Below, one piece after another: positions 7,277 to 16,306 of a stretch of 52,169 nt of DNA. The stretch is taken from NCBI GenBank assembly GCA_900548855.1, contig URMF01000020.1, forward strand, positions 1 through 52,169. The letters are read 5' to 3'. Within the stretch, counting starts at the first letter, position 1; each line of letters opens with the position of its first letter. Made by a program: the position numbers and the translations under genes. The DNA is from an uncultured Eubacteriales bacterium. GTDB lineage: Bacteria; Bacillota; Clostridia; Lachnospirales; Lachnospiraceae. The notes under the pieces are model-generated. The model was not told the origin of the DNA, searched no databases, and saw only the letters and a program-made list of their open reading frames with translations.

Positions 7277-8332
7277 ATGGAATTCCAGCATGGCGGCGAT
7301 ATTTACCGCAACAAGGCAGATTATGATTTTTCATCTAATATTAATCCATTGGGGATGCCGGAGGGCTGTGTGGCGGCGGTTCAAAGGGCAATTTTTCATA
7401 TTGGAGAATATCCGGATTCCTGTGGCAGCAGACTTTGCAGAGCAATTGGTGAAAGAGAGGGAATAAATCCTGACTATGTGATTCCCGGTAATGGCGCGGC
7501 AGAACTAATCTATGGATTTTGTTATGCACGAAAGCCGAAAAAAGCCCTTGGCATGGCACCAGCATTTTCGGAGTATGAAAATGCAGTGTCGGCAGCGGGA
7601 GGGAGGATGCAGTTCTGGAATTTGCAGGAGTGTGACAATTTTGCATTGGCAGGCGGCTGTGAAAAGGATTTCTTAGCTGCAATTAATAAGGAGACAGATA
7701 TTCTGTTTCTTTGTAATCCCAATAATCCAACGGGAACCGTTCTGGATAAAGCAACACTTTTAAAGGTTGCGGAAAGGTGTGAAAGGACAGATACATATCT
7801 GTGTATTGATGAATGCTTTCTTCCATTTCTGGAAGAGGAAGAATTGTATACTATGAAGCATGAACTGGAGAGGTTCCCACATCTATTGGTGCTCCGTGCC
7901 TTTACAAAGCTATACGGGATGCCGGGATTACGGCTGGGATATATTCTGTGTGCCAATCCAATATTGGCGGAGCAGCTGGTGAAATGTCTGCCGCCTTGGA
8001 ATACATCGGTGATTGCACAGGCTGTGGGGGAAGAGGCATTAAAGGAAGAGGGCTTTGTAATGCGGACAAGAGTACTCATTAAAGAGGAAAAAGAGTATTT
8101 AATCCGGGAATTGCAAAGCGGACTGGCGGACAGGATATACGCTTCCAGGGCGAACTTTATTTTTTTTCACAGCAGGGAAGATTTACAGTTGCGTTTATTG
8201 GAGAAAAAAATATTAATCCGGGATTGTAGTAATTACAGGAATCTTTCCCGGGGATATTTTCGCATTGCAGTAAGGAGCCATGCGGAAAATAGGGAACTGA
8301 TTCGCAGATGGCGTAGTATTCCGGCGCAGTGA
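7277..8332 (+). CDS. cobD: L-threonine-O-3-phosphate decarboxylase, CobD
   Basis: A 351-residue PLP enzyme of the aspartate aminotransferase fold. Its start, HGGDIYRN...FSSNINPLG, is the CobD pattern. The PLP lysine is probably Lys211 in AFTKLYGMPGLRLGY, with CNPNNPTG upstream. CobD makes 1-aminopropan-2-ol phosphate from threonine phosphate for CbiB, its immediate upstream neighbour. A related enzyme is encoded on the minus strand at 19643-20734. AAAGAAAGGA precedes the start. Confidence 0.9.
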   Translation: MEFQHGGDIYRNKADYDFSSNINPLGMPEGCVAAVQRAIFHIGEYPDSCGSRLCRAIGEREGINPDYVIPGNGAAELIYGFCYARKPKKALGMAPAFSEYENAVSAAGGRMQFWNLQECDNFALAGGCEKDFLAAINKETDILFLCNPNNPTGTVLDKATLLKVAERCERTDTYLCIDECFLPFLEEEELYTMKHELERFPHLLVLRAFTKLYGMPGLRLGYILCANPILAEQLVKCLPPWNTSVIAQAVGEEALKEEGFVMRTRVLIKEEKEYLIRELQSGLADRIYASRANFIFFHSREDLQLRLLEKKILIRDCSNYRNLSRGYFRIAVRSHAENRELIRRWRSIPAQ

Positions 8333-8348
8333 CAGAAAGGGAGAGAAC

Positions 8349-9920
8349 ATGGCAAAAACAATTATGATACAGGGTACCATGTCCAATGCAGGGAAAAGCC
8401 TGATTGCAGCGGGACTTTGCAGGATTTTTAAGCAGGATGGTTACAGGGTGGCTCCATTTAAATCCCAGAACATGGCATTAAATTCTTACATTACAAAAGA
8501 TAATCTTGAGATGGGACGAGCGCAGGCAGTACAGGCAGAGGCGGCAGGAATTGAGCCGGATGTCAGAATGAATCCTATTTTGTTAAAGCCCACTACGGAT
8601 ATGGGTTCCCAGGTAATTGTAAATGGCGAGGTTGTCTGTAATATGCGGGCAATGGAGTATTTTCAGAAAAAGAAGGAGTATATTCCCGTCATTCAGGAGG
8701 CTTTTAATGAGCTTGCAGAGGAATACGACATTATTGTCATTGAAGGGGCAGGCAGTCCCGCTGAAATTAATCTAAAACAGGATGATATCGTTAATATGGG
8801 GATGGCAGAGATAGCAGATGCCCCGGTATTGTTAGTGGGTGATATTGACAGGGGAGGTGTTTTTGCCCAGCTGGTTGGTACAGTTATGCTGTTGGAGCCG
8901 AAGGAACAGGAACGAATTAAGGGACTTGTTATAAATAAATTTCGGGGAGATGAAAAAATATTAGAACCGGGAATTTCCATGTTAGAGGAACGCTGTGGAA
9001 AACAGGTGCTAGGAGTTGTACCTTATGCAGATGTAGATATCGAGGAAGAAGATTCTCTGGCGGAGTGCCTGAATGACAAGCTGGTAAAAAGGGGTGTGGA
9101 CATTGCGGTTATACGTTTTCCCAAGGTGTCAAATTTTACGGATTTTCAGGCACTTGCCATGGAACCAATGCTGTCGGTGCGGTATGTAGATAAGCTGTCT
9201 GAGCTGGGAAGTCCGGATGTGGTAATTTTGCCAGGAACGAAAAATACAATACAGGACATGCGCTGGCTGCGGGAAAGCGGGCTGGAGGCAGCCATTGTCC
9301 GGCTCGCAGGGAGAAATGTATTGGGGGAGGACAGACGGGGAAATTATAAAACAATGGTAATTGGCATTTGCGGCGGCTACCAGATGCTTGGAGAAACGAT
9401 TACAGATAATTGTGGAGCGGAGGGAAAGGATACAGTTCGCGGAATGGGGCTGCTTTCCATACAGACTTATTTTGAACCGGAAAAAACCCGGACACGGGTA
9501 GAGGGGCGTGTCTGTCGGCTGACAGGTGGGATGGAGAGGCTTACAGGGAAAAAGATTAGCGGTTACGAGATGCATATGGGAAGAACAGAGCATATGGGGA
9601 GTTATCTGTTGGAATTGACCGAGGAAAGGTTTGCAGAAAATGGTACAGTCGAGGTTTTACAGGATAAGGATTTGATAAAATATGACGGCTGTTACACAGA
9701 TAATGTGATGGGTACTTATATCCATGGTATTTTTGATGAGGAAGAATTTCGACAGGCATTTGTGGAATTTCTCTGCGACAGAAAAGGGCTTGTATATGAA
9801 AGAGACAGCCGGGTAAGCTTTGGAGAGTACAGGGAAATGCAGTATGATAAGCTGGCGGCTATCTTAAGAAAAAGTCTTAATATGGAGCGCATATACGAGA
9901 TTTTAAAGGAAAAACAGTGA
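8349..9920 (+). CDS. cbiP: Adenosylcobyric acid synthase (glutamine-hydrolysing), CbiP/CobQ
   Basis: CbiP adds four amide groups to the corrin side chains, using glutamine and ATP. The 523-residue protein has the N-terminal synthetase signature GTMSNAGKSLIAAGLCRI and FKSQNMALNS, then VIEGAGSPAEINL and GDIDRGGVFAQ. The C-terminal amidotransferase domain has GICGGYQMLG, with the catalytic Cys, and ends with GTYIHGIFD. Length is normal. It starts 16 bp after cobD behind a GAAAGGGAGAG ribosome site. Confidence 0.95.
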   Translation: MAKTIMIQGTMSNAGKSLIAAGLCRIFKQDGYRVAPFKSQNMALNSYITKDNLEMGRAQAVQAEAAGIEPDVRMNPILLKPTTDMGSQVIVNGEVVCNMRAMEYFQKKKEYIPVIQEAFNELAEEYDIIVIEGAGSPAEINLKQDDIVNMGMAEIADAPVLLVGDIDRGGVFAQLVGTVMLLEPKEQERIKGLVINKFRGDEKILEPGISMLEERCGKQVLGVVPYADVDIEEEDSLAECLNDKLVKRGVDIAVIRFPKVSNFTDFQALAMEPMLSVRYVDKLSELGSPDVVILPGTKNTIQDMRWLRESGLEAAIVRLAGRNVLGEDRRGNYKTMVIGICGGYQMLGETITDNCGAEGKDTVRGMGLLSIQTYFEPEKTRTRVEGRVCRLTGGMERLTGKKISGYEMHMGRTEHMGSYLLELTEERFAENGTVEVLQDKDLIKYDGCYTDNVMGTYIHGIFDEEEFRQAFVEFLCDRKGLVYERDSRVSFGEYREMQYDKLAAILRKSLNMERIYEILKEKQ

Positions 9921-9930
9921 CAGTGGATTA

Positions 9931-10017
9931 AGTACCAACGGCTCCAAAGCGCCTCGCTTATGATATTGGTATATTGTACAACTAAATTTTGAAAACAGGG
10001 AGTTTCACAATCACCTA
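9931..10017. repeat. Inverted-repeat mobile element, copy F (left end lost)
   Basis: The right end GAGTTTCACAATCACCTA (10000-10017) matches the family. The part TATTGTACAACTAAATTTTG resembles copy B and the CGGCTCCAAAG block resembles copies A and E, so this copy mixes features of two interior types. No left terminus is visible. It lies between cbiP and cbiC. Confidence 0.65.
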
Positions 10018-10047
10018 GAGAATGAATAATAGAAAGGAGAATGCAGT

Positions 10048-10689
10048 ATGGAGGAACAATACAAAATAGAACTGCAGAATATGCTTCCGTCAGATATAGA
10101 AAAGAGAAGCTTTGAGATTATTACGCAGGAGCTGGGTGACATTGCTCTGGATTCCAAAGAAGAACCCATCATCAAGCGGGTTATTCACACATCTGCGGAT
10201 TTTGATTATCTTGAAAATCTCTGTTTCTCAAAAAATGTGGTGGACTGCTTACAGCAGGCAATCCGTGAGGGTGCGAGTATTGTGACGGATACGCAGATGG
10301 CAAAGGCAGGAATCAATAAAAGGCAGCTTGCCACATATGGTGGAGAGGTTTACTGCTTTATGGGTGATGAGGATGTGGCAGAAGCGGCGAAAAAGCAGGG
10401 AAGCACCAGAGCGGTAGCAAGCATGGATAAGGCGGCAGAGCTCAATTGTCCGCTTATTTTTGCTATTGGCAATGCTCCTACGGCACTGATTCACCTGTAT
10501 GAACTGATTCAGGCCGGAAAGCTTCAGCCAGAGGGCATTATCGGTGTTCCGGTAGGTTTTGTAAATGTGGTGGAGGCGAAAGAGCTGATTATGAAAGCAT
10601 CTGTTCCCTATATTGTGGCCAGGGGCAGGAAGGGTGGCAGCAATGTGGCTGCCGCCATCTGTAATGCATTGCTCTATTCCATGGAGTGA
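10048..10689 (+). CDS. cbiC: Cobalt-precorrin-8 methylmutase, CbiC
   Basis: CbiC moves a methyl group from C11 to C12, giving cobyrinate. The 213-residue protein has the family segments KRVIHTSADFDY, where the histidine is the catalytic acid/base, TDTQMAKAGINK, IFAIGNAPTAL, IGVPVGFVNVVEAKE and the RGRKGGSNVAAA C-terminus. GAAAGGAGA precedes ATG 10048. It is the last recognisable gene of the cobalamin operon although it acts early; its ring-synthesis partners are presumably upstream of the window. Confidence 0.94.
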   Translation: MEEQYKIELQNMLPSDIEKRSFEIITQELGDIALDSKEEPIIKRVIHTSADFDYLENLCFSKNVVDCLQQAIREGASIVTDTQMAKAGINKRQLATYGGEVYCFMGDEDVAEAAKKQGSTRAVASMDKAAELNCPLIFAIGNAPTALIHLYELIQAGKLQPEGIIGVPVGFVNVVEAKELIMKASVPYIVARGRKGGSNVAAAICNALLYSME

Positions 10690-10775
10690 AAAAAGTCGCT
10701 TTGACAGCATAGCAATGTGAAACAAATTTTGATAAAATAAATAGGATAGAATTATGTATGATAGGAGGATGCGAT

Positions 10776-11306
10776 ATGGAACCGGTAAAGCGTTTAAAAA
10801 GAGAACTGCGTGCACAGGGGACAGTGATTAGTCTTTATAAGGATACGGTGGAGGTTAATGGTAACATTGCGGAATGGGATTACATTCACCATGATGGGGC
10901 TGCTGCAGTGGTGGCAGTAAATGAGGATGGGAAGCTTTTAATGGTACGTCAGTATCGGAATGCGTTAGACCGTTTTACACTGGAGCTTCCGGCAGGCAAG
11001 CTGGATGACCCAAAGGAACCGACCCTTGACTGTGCAAAGCGGGAATTGGAGGAGGAGACCGGATATTACACAGAGGATTTTGAATATCTGTTAACGGTTA
11101 ATACGACAGTGGCATTCTGTAATGAAAAGATTGATTTGTATCTTGCGAGAGGCTTAAAAAAGACCCAGCAGCATTTAGACCCGGATGAAGAGATTAATGT
11201 GGAATTATGGGATGTAGAAGATTTGAAGCAGCTTATTTATCAGGGAAAAATCACAGATGGTAAAACGGTTGCAGGCATTATGACCTACGCATCTAAGTAT
11301 CTCTAA
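10776..11306 (+). CDS. Nudix hydrolase, ADP-ribose pyrophosphatase type
   Basis: A 176-residue Nudix protein that probably hydrolyses ADP-ribose or another nucleotide sugar. The Nudix box reads AGKLDDPKEPTLDCAKRELE followed by EETGY, with one extra residue between the first Gly and Glu compared with the classic spacing. VRQYRNAL upstream of the box and the ELPAGKLD start are typical of the ADPRase subgroup. I use ATG 10776, since AGGAGG lies 7 bp before it and inside the frame of the earlier ATG at 10758. Confidence 0.85.
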   Translation: MEPVKRLKRELRAQGTVISLYKDTVEVNGNIAEWDYIHHDGAAAVVAVNEDGKLLMVRQYRNALDRFTLELPAGKLDDPKEPTLDCAKRELEEETGYYTEDFEYLLTVNTTVAFCNEKIDLYLARGLKKTQQHLDPDEEINVELWDVEDLKQLIYQGKITDGKTVAGIMTYASKYL

Positions 11307-11321
11307 AGATAAGAATGCTCC

Positions 11322-11344
11322 GGATATCCTTTCGTCGGATATCC
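11322..11344. terminator. Short hairpin between the Nudix and dehydrogenase genes
   Basis: GGATATCC (11322-11329) and GGATATCC (11337-11344) pair across a 7-base loop. No T tract follows, so it may be a processing or attenuation stem rather than a strong terminator. Confidence 0.35.
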
Positions 11345-11370
11345 AAAACAGAAGGGAAAGAAGGCAGAGT

Positions 11371-12339
11371 ATGAAAATAGCAGCATATAATTACAGGGAT
11401 TTTGATGAGGCGTTCTATTTTGAAAAATTCGGTAAAAAGTATGGAGTAGAGATTATTCCAATCAGGGAGACACCAACACCTGGAAATGCAATTCTGGCGG
11501 AGGGCTGCGAAGGAGTCAGTGTGATAACAACACCGATTACAGAAGATATTATACAAATCTGGAAGACCGCAGGGGTAAAGCACATCTCTACCAGAACCAT
11601 TGGCTATGACCACGTGGATGTAACGGCGGCAGAAAAATACGGAATGGCAGTCAGCAATGTGACCTATTCAACGGGAAGCGTGGCAGACTATACGGTTATG
11701 CTGATTTTGATGGCATTGCGCAAAATGAAATCTATTATCAAGCGGGCAGAGGGAATGGATTACTCTCTGGTGGGAAGTATCGGTAAAGAAATAGGAGATT
11801 TAACCATAGGAATTGTGGGCACAGGGAAGATTGGAACCCATGTAATGAGGAATCTTTCCGGCTTTGGATGCAGGCTGATTGCTTACGACCCCTATGAAAA
11901 TGAGGAGGCAAAAAAGTACGGAGATTACTGCTCCTTAGAGGAATTGTTTGAAAGCAGTGATGTGATTACCTTTCATACTCCAGCAACAAAGAGCAGCTTT
12001 CATATGGTGAATAAAGAATCCATTGAGACAATGAAAGATGGAGTGATTCTGATTAATACAGCCAGGGGAAGTATCATTGATACGCCTGCATTTATTGATG
12101 CGGTGGAACAGGGAAAGATTGGGGCAGCTGCGTTGGATGTAATAGAAAGAGAGTTGGGAATTTTTTACGGGGATTATAAATATCAGGTGATTGGACACAG
12201 GGAAATGTCTATCCTGAAGGATTTGCCTAATGTGTTAATGCTTCCGCACATGGCATTTTATACGGAAAATGCGGTATCGGATATGGTAGAGCATTCCATC
12301 GCGCATATTGTGCAGGGAGAGGGAAATATAGTAAAATAG
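11371..12339 (+). CDS. D-isomer specific 2-hydroxyacid dehydrogenase, D-lactate dehydrogenase/VanH type
   Basis: A 322-residue NAD-dependent dehydrogenase that probably reduces pyruvate or another 2-keto acid to the D-hydroxy acid. It shows the Rossmann motif GIVGTGKIG, the arginine motif INTARGSIIDT, DVIERELG (Glu) and MLPHMAFYT (catalytic His). The spacing and the RTIGYDHVDV segment fit the LdhA/VanH branch. No vanA-like ligase or vanX is nearby, so housekeeping D-lactate formation is more likely than glycopeptide resistance. Confidence 0.85.
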   Translation: MKIAAYNYRDFDEAFYFEKFGKKYGVEIIPIRETPTPGNAILAEGCEGVSVITTPITEDIIQIWKTAGVKHISTRTIGYDHVDVTAAEKYGMAVSNVTYSTGSVADYTVMLILMALRKMKSIIKRAEGMDYSLVGSIGKEIGDLTIGIVGTGKIGTHVMRNLSGFGCRLIAYDPYENEEAKKYGDYCSLEELFESSDVITFHTPATKSSFHMVNKESIETMKDGVILINTARGSIIDTPAFIDAVEQGKIGAAALDVIERELGIFYGDYKYQVIGHREMSILKDLPNVLMLPHMAFYTENAVSDMVEHSIAHIVQGEGNIVK

Positions 12340-12341
12340 AG

Positions 12342-12370
12342 TTGACAAAAGTGGCATATTAGTTTATAAT
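12342..12370 (+). promoter_or_regulatory. Consensus sigma-A promoter of the secretion cassette
   Basis: TTGACA (12342-12347) and TATAAT (12365-12370) are separated by exactly 17 bp, a perfect match to the consensus. It starts 2 bp after the stop of the upstream dehydrogenase gene and 47 bp before the small secreted protein gene, so the cassette is independently and strongly expressed. Confidence 0.8.
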
Positions 12371-12416
12371 CCAATGCACTATTATATACATAATCTGTAA
12401 AAAGGAGTAAGCTATT

Positions 12417-12860
12417 ATGAAAAAAAAGAACCAAAAAATAATACTATTTGTGCTAACTGTCTGCATTGCTTTATGTTTGAATATTTTACCTGTATCGGCT
12501 AAGACAAATTCCTGTACATTAAAAACAAAAAGTAATCAGGTGGTGAATTGTTCTCTTTCTGCAAAAAAATCCTGTATTTTTGCTACAAGCTATTCCACTT
12601 CAAAAACTACCCTTAACCAGTCAAAGACAGTTACGGCTAAATGCGTTTTGAAAAATGGAAGCAAGACAAAAACCCAAAGTGTAGTATATACCTACACAAG
12701 AACTGCAGCAACAGTAAGCATGTATCTTTATCCCAGTGTCTTTAAAAATGGTTCCTATACCGGTTCTTATTATACAGGGACATGTAAGTGTAAATTTTCG
12801 GCATTGAAGGTTCCTGAGACCTCTTCGACTTCAAAAACAATTGAAGCATCTGTTTCATGA
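12417..12860 (+). CDS. Small secreted protein of unknown function
   Basis: A 147-residue protein with a clear signal peptide: KKK-rich start, hydrophobic core IILFVLTVCIALCLNILPV, and a likely cut after VSA near residue 28. The mature part is rich in Ser, Thr, Lys and Tyr with six to seven cysteines, and looks beta-structured. I do not recognise the family. It is the first gene after a perfect promoter, and its stop overlaps the start of the lipoprotein gene (ATGA), so it is co-translated with the ABC transporter genes. It could be an exported effector, or a substrate or sensor of that transporter. Confidence 0.75.
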   Translation: MKKKNQKIILFVLTVCIALCLNILPVSAKTNSCTLKTKSNQVVNCSLSAKKSCIFATSYSTSKTTLNQSKTVTAKCVLKNGSKTKTQSVVYTYTRTAATVSMYLYPSVFKNGSYTGSYYTGTCKCKFSALKVPETSSTSKTIEASVS

Positions 12861-14017
12861 TAAAAAGGTATACAAAGAAAATGATGAAAAAAATAAAAGC
12901 TGTATTTTTGACAGGTGTATTAACTGGTTTATTGATTGGCTGTAGTAATAATGAAGAGATATACACAGATACCTCACAACAACCGATTGTCTCATTTAAT
13001 GAAGAGGAGGATCAGACCTTTTGGTACTTTGATGGGATTTGTAAGGTAGATAATGGTTATTACCTGTTTTTGGATGATTTGCTATACTTTTGTGACGATA
13101 AAAGCATGCAGCCGGTTTTATTATGTACTTCTCCAAATTGTACGCATGAAACGGAAATGTGTAATGCTTATTTTGGCGTATATGGAGACGAGCTGGAAAA
13201 AGGTTTTTATACAAATATATTATATGTATTTAACAATAATTTATATACCATTGGCTATGAGATATCGGATGTTATTGATTTATACTTATATTGTATTAGT
13301 AAAGACGGAACGGAAAGAGATAAGGTTTCATACTTATCTTCTCTTGATTCCGAATATTTTATTGCAGATTATACAGCTCATAAGGGGTTTTTATATAAAG
13401 TGGATGATTCCGAAGGCAAAAAATGTTTCATACGGTATAACATGAAAAATTGCAAACAGGAGTGCATTATGGATTTATCGGATAAAGTCGGGGCGGGTAT
13501 GGATTCTGTTTACGGTTATAAAAATTATGTCTATTTTGCAGCAAATTGGTTTGAAGATGAAGCAATGTCCATACAAAAAAATATGATTTACCGGTATAAT
13601 ATTGACAATGGTGAAATTGAGACAGTATTGGAAGATTTTATATGCAATGAATTTCAGCTGATAGATGAAAATACCCTTTTATATTATGATTTGGATTACA
13701 GTATAAAACGGCTGGATATCTTAACGGGAGAGGAGTATGTTATCCGGGAGACGAAAGGAGAGTATGGTTTATTTTCTTATGATGGTACTAATGTATATTA
13801 TTACGATGAGAGTGGAGATTGCATAGAGATATACGATGTTGAGGGAAATGAAATAGATGTAATAGAATTAGATAATATGGAGTGCTATTTTGGAGATGAA
13901 AATTATCTGTTTGCGTATAGTTATCTGGATAATGGGGAAGTGGGAACTTATATGTATCTGGATAAAAAGCAGATTGGTACGGATAATAAGGATTGGAATA
14001 CTTTGATTTTTAATTAA
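12857..14017 (+). CDS. Lipoprotein with probable beta-propeller-like repeats
   Basis: A 386-residue lipoprotein. A lysine-rich start and the hydrophobic stretch AVFLTGVLTGLLIGC end in a lipobox whose Cys would be lipidated. The mature part has many Tyr/Asp-rich strands such as NGYYLFLDDLLYF, SVYGYKNYVYFAANWF and GTNVYYYDESGDC. These recall the repeated blades of DUF5050-type extracellular proteins; that likeness is from memory and not searched. It starts at the ATGA overlap with the gene before. An internal ATG pair at 12881/12884 would give a shorter signal. It probably sits outside the membrane beside the transporter. Confidence 0.7.
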   Translation: MIKRYTKKMMKKIKAVFLTGVLTGLLIGCSNNEEIYTDTSQQPIVSFNEEEDQTFWYFDGICKVDNGYYLFLDDLLYFCDDKSMQPVLLCTSPNCTHETEMCNAYFGVYGDELEKGFYTNILYVFNNNLYTIGYEISDVIDLYLYCISKDGTERDKVSYLSSLDSEYFIADYTAHKGFLYKVDDSEGKKCFIRYNMKNCKQECIMDLSDKVGAGMDSVYGYKNYVYFAANWFEDEAMSIQKNMIYRYNIDNGEIETVLEDFICNEFQLIDENTLLYYDLDYSIKRLDILTGEEYVIRETKGEYGLFSYDGTNVYYYDESGDCIEIYDVEGNEIDVIELDNMECYFGDENYLFAYSYLDNGEVGTYMYLDKKQIGTDNKDWNTLIFN

Positions 14018-14030
14018 AGGACTAGCCGGG

Positions 14031-16292
14031 ATGGAATTTTACAGAGTATTAAAAAACAGAAAATTAATTTTTCTTTTGTTTCTTTTATTTGTTTTCAATA
14101 TTTTTATGTTTTTTCAAGAACAGTTAAAAAACGGTGAGTCATCTGATTTAATCAAGCAAAAGGAATATCGGCTGACGCTTTTGGATAGGGTGTCCGCTTT
14201 TGAAGACCTGGAGAGTATAGAGCAGTGGGCAGGTAGTCTCTGTTCAGAAAATCAAAACGAGGAAAATGTAATTTGGGAAATACAGTCACAGATTGCGTAT
14301 ATCTCAGGTTATCAAAGTAATGTGGAAACAATTACCTCTAATGCGGACAGCATGATATATCTGGCACAATTCAATGATAAGAGAGATAACTATACGATTG
14401 ATAATATTGAAAAAACCAGTGCAGCATATAAAAAATTACAGGGACTTTCTCCAGAAATTGGAAATGATACGGCTATCGTCTTTTTTTTGTCATATCATAA
14501 AGATATATGGATTGTGTTGATTATTTTGTTAATGCTCTCGTTAAGAATAATGTCAACAGAAAAAGGAATCTTAAAAAAAATACTGTTTGCTACAGAAAAG
14601 GGAAGGGGGAAGCTTGCCTGTAGAAAGCTTTTGCTGCTGGCAGTGCTGACAGCAGTTGTTGTACTTATAGATAAGGGAACCATTCTGTGTGCAAGCATTT
14701 ATTTATATGGTGGGCAGATACATTGGGACAGATATATCCAATCCATATATTTGTTTCAGGATTTTGTGTACCCCATTTCTGTTTTAACAGCAATATTCGG
14801 AATATTGCTGTGCTATATTTTGGCATTTTTTGTGATTATGCTCCTTTTTTGTTGTCTGATTCTTCTGCTGCAAAATGAGGCAGGAGCCTTGTTTTTATGT
14901 TGTGTTTTTGGCGGGATAGAATATCTGTGTTCTAAGCATATTTTGCCGCAAAGTAGATGGAAAATTTTAAAGTATTGTAATTTTGCAGAGTTTTTACAAC
15001 CGGAAAATTATGGGTATCAATATTATAATGTCAATATATTCCGTCATGCAATAAACCAGACTGATTTGACTTTATTTGCATTGGTTTTTGCCCTTGTATT
15101 TTTAAACATTGCTTTTGTTATGCTATATAGTCATACAAGAGTGCGACCAATACGGGAAAATAGAATAATATGTATGTTTCAAAGCTTATTTACGACAGCC
15201 CGGAAAATACAAACCAGGCTGGGCATATTGGGGATGGAATGCTATAAAATAGTTTTTCTCAGGCGGGGAGCTCTTATTATCATATTATTAATATTTATGA
15301 ATATGCAATTTCATTTGGATAAAAGAATGGAATATTCAGAGGAAGAACAATTTTTAAATGAATTTTATCTTGAATATACGGGAGAATTAAACCAGACCGT
15401 TTATGATTATGTAGAACAGGAATGTCAATATATAGAAGACTTACAGAATTATTATGGGAAAATGCAGGAGCTTTATGAAAAAGGTGAAATTGATAAGGAA
15501 GAGTTTTATATTGCGCGCAAAAAAATAGAAAATGCAGAAGGGGAAATACAGGGACTGCCTGTAATTAAAGAAAAAATTCAGAGGTTGGAAGAGATGGAGC
15601 AGTTGGAGGGGATAAAGGGATGGCTGGTTAATGAACGCAGTTATGAAAAAATGTTGGGAATAGATAGCTTAAAGGAGCAAATGCTGCAGACGATTTTTAT
15701 TTTGTGTACAATTATTTTTTTGACTGCCGGAAATTTTGCATATGAAAACAGGAATCAGATGAAGGTATTGTTGAGAAGTGCCTGTCAGGGACGAGGGAAG
15801 CTTCTCCGAAAGAAACGGCTGGCGGGTATGCTTGTTACTGGTTTGGTTGTAACGGCATATACATTACTGAATTTGGCTTATATTCATAAGACATATGGAC
15901 TTTCAGGATTGCTTGCGCCGGTTCAGAGTGTTTCCATATTAAAAAATATTCCATTTCACATAAATATTATGACATATTTATTGATAACCTTTGTTTTAAA
16001 GCTGTTATTATATATATGGATTTCCGATGGGATTTTACTTCTGTCAGTTAAGCTGAATCCGATAATGCTGATGACGGGAATGGCTGTGGTTTTGGTGGTT
16101 CCTGTTATAGCTGCCTATTTTGGCATGCAATCGATGATACCGTTTTCAATTTTTCCTGTAGCATATTTTTTTAACAGTTTGTTACTGCTTGAGCCGGCAG
16201 GATATGTAATTATTAAAATTATATTATTGATAACAGCGGCTGTTATCAATAATATAATAAATATTCCCAAATGGTGTATTACTGTTGAATAA
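14031..16292 (+). CDS. ABC-2 type permease with two similar halves
   Basis: A 753-residue membrane protein. Both halves begin with a basic segment and a membrane helix (FYRVLKNRKLIFLLFLLF at 3-20; CYKIVFLRRGALIIILLIF at 404-422). A large loop follows, then a cluster of helices that includes a shared motif, GRGKLACRK at 191-199 and GRGKLLRKK at 587-595. This suggests two ABC-2 permease units fused in tandem, with long extracytoplasmic loops (about 30-155 and 428-550, the second partly coiled-coil). Its ATPase is encoded 14 bp downstream. Substrate unknown. Upstream spacing from the lipoprotein gene is 13 bp. Confidence 0.75.
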   Translation: MEFYRVLKNRKLIFLLFLLFVFNIFMFFQEQLKNGESSDLIKQKEYRLTLLDRVSAFEDLESIEQWAGSLCSENQNEENVIWEIQSQIAYISGYQSNVETITSNADSMIYLAQFNDKRDNYTIDNIEKTSAAYKKLQGLSPEIGNDTAIVFFLSYHKDIWIVLIILLMLSLRIMSTEKGILKKILFATEKGRGKLACRKLLLLAVLTAVVVLIDKGTILCASIYLYGGQIHWDRYIQSIYLFQDFVYPISVLTAIFGILLCYILAFFVIMLLFCCLILLLQNEAGALFLCCVFGGIEYLCSKHILPQSRWKILKYCNFAEFLQPENYGYQYYNVNIFRHAINQTDLTLFALVFALVFLNIAFVMLYSHTRVRPIRENRIICMFQSLFTTARKIQTRLGILGMECYKIVFLRRGALIIILLIFMNMQFHLDKRMEYSEEEQFLNEFYLEYTGELNQTVYDYVEQECQYIEDLQNYYGKMQELYEKGEIDKEEFYIARKKIENAEGEIQGLPVIKEKIQRLEEMEQLEGIKGWLVNERSYEKMLGIDSLKEQMLQTIFILCTIIFLTAGNFAYENRNQMKVLLRSACQGRGKLLRKKRLAGMLVTGLVVTAYTLLNLAYIHKTYGLSGLLAPVQSVSILKNIPFHINIMTYLLITFVLKLLLYIWISDGILLLSVKLNPIMLMTGMAVVLVVPVIAAYFGMQSMIPFSIFPVAYFFNSLLLLEPAGYVIIKIILLITAAVINNIINIPKWCITVE

Positions 16293-16306
16293 TCGGGGTG
16301 AAACTA

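Noticed and set aside
7522..8079. 185-residue antisense frame over cobD
   Set aside because: Shadow of cobD; no ribosome site or recognisable motif.
11371..12339. Vancomycin resistance gene vanH
   Set aside because: The dehydrogenase family fits, but no D-Ala-D-Lac ligase, vanX or two-component system is nearby.
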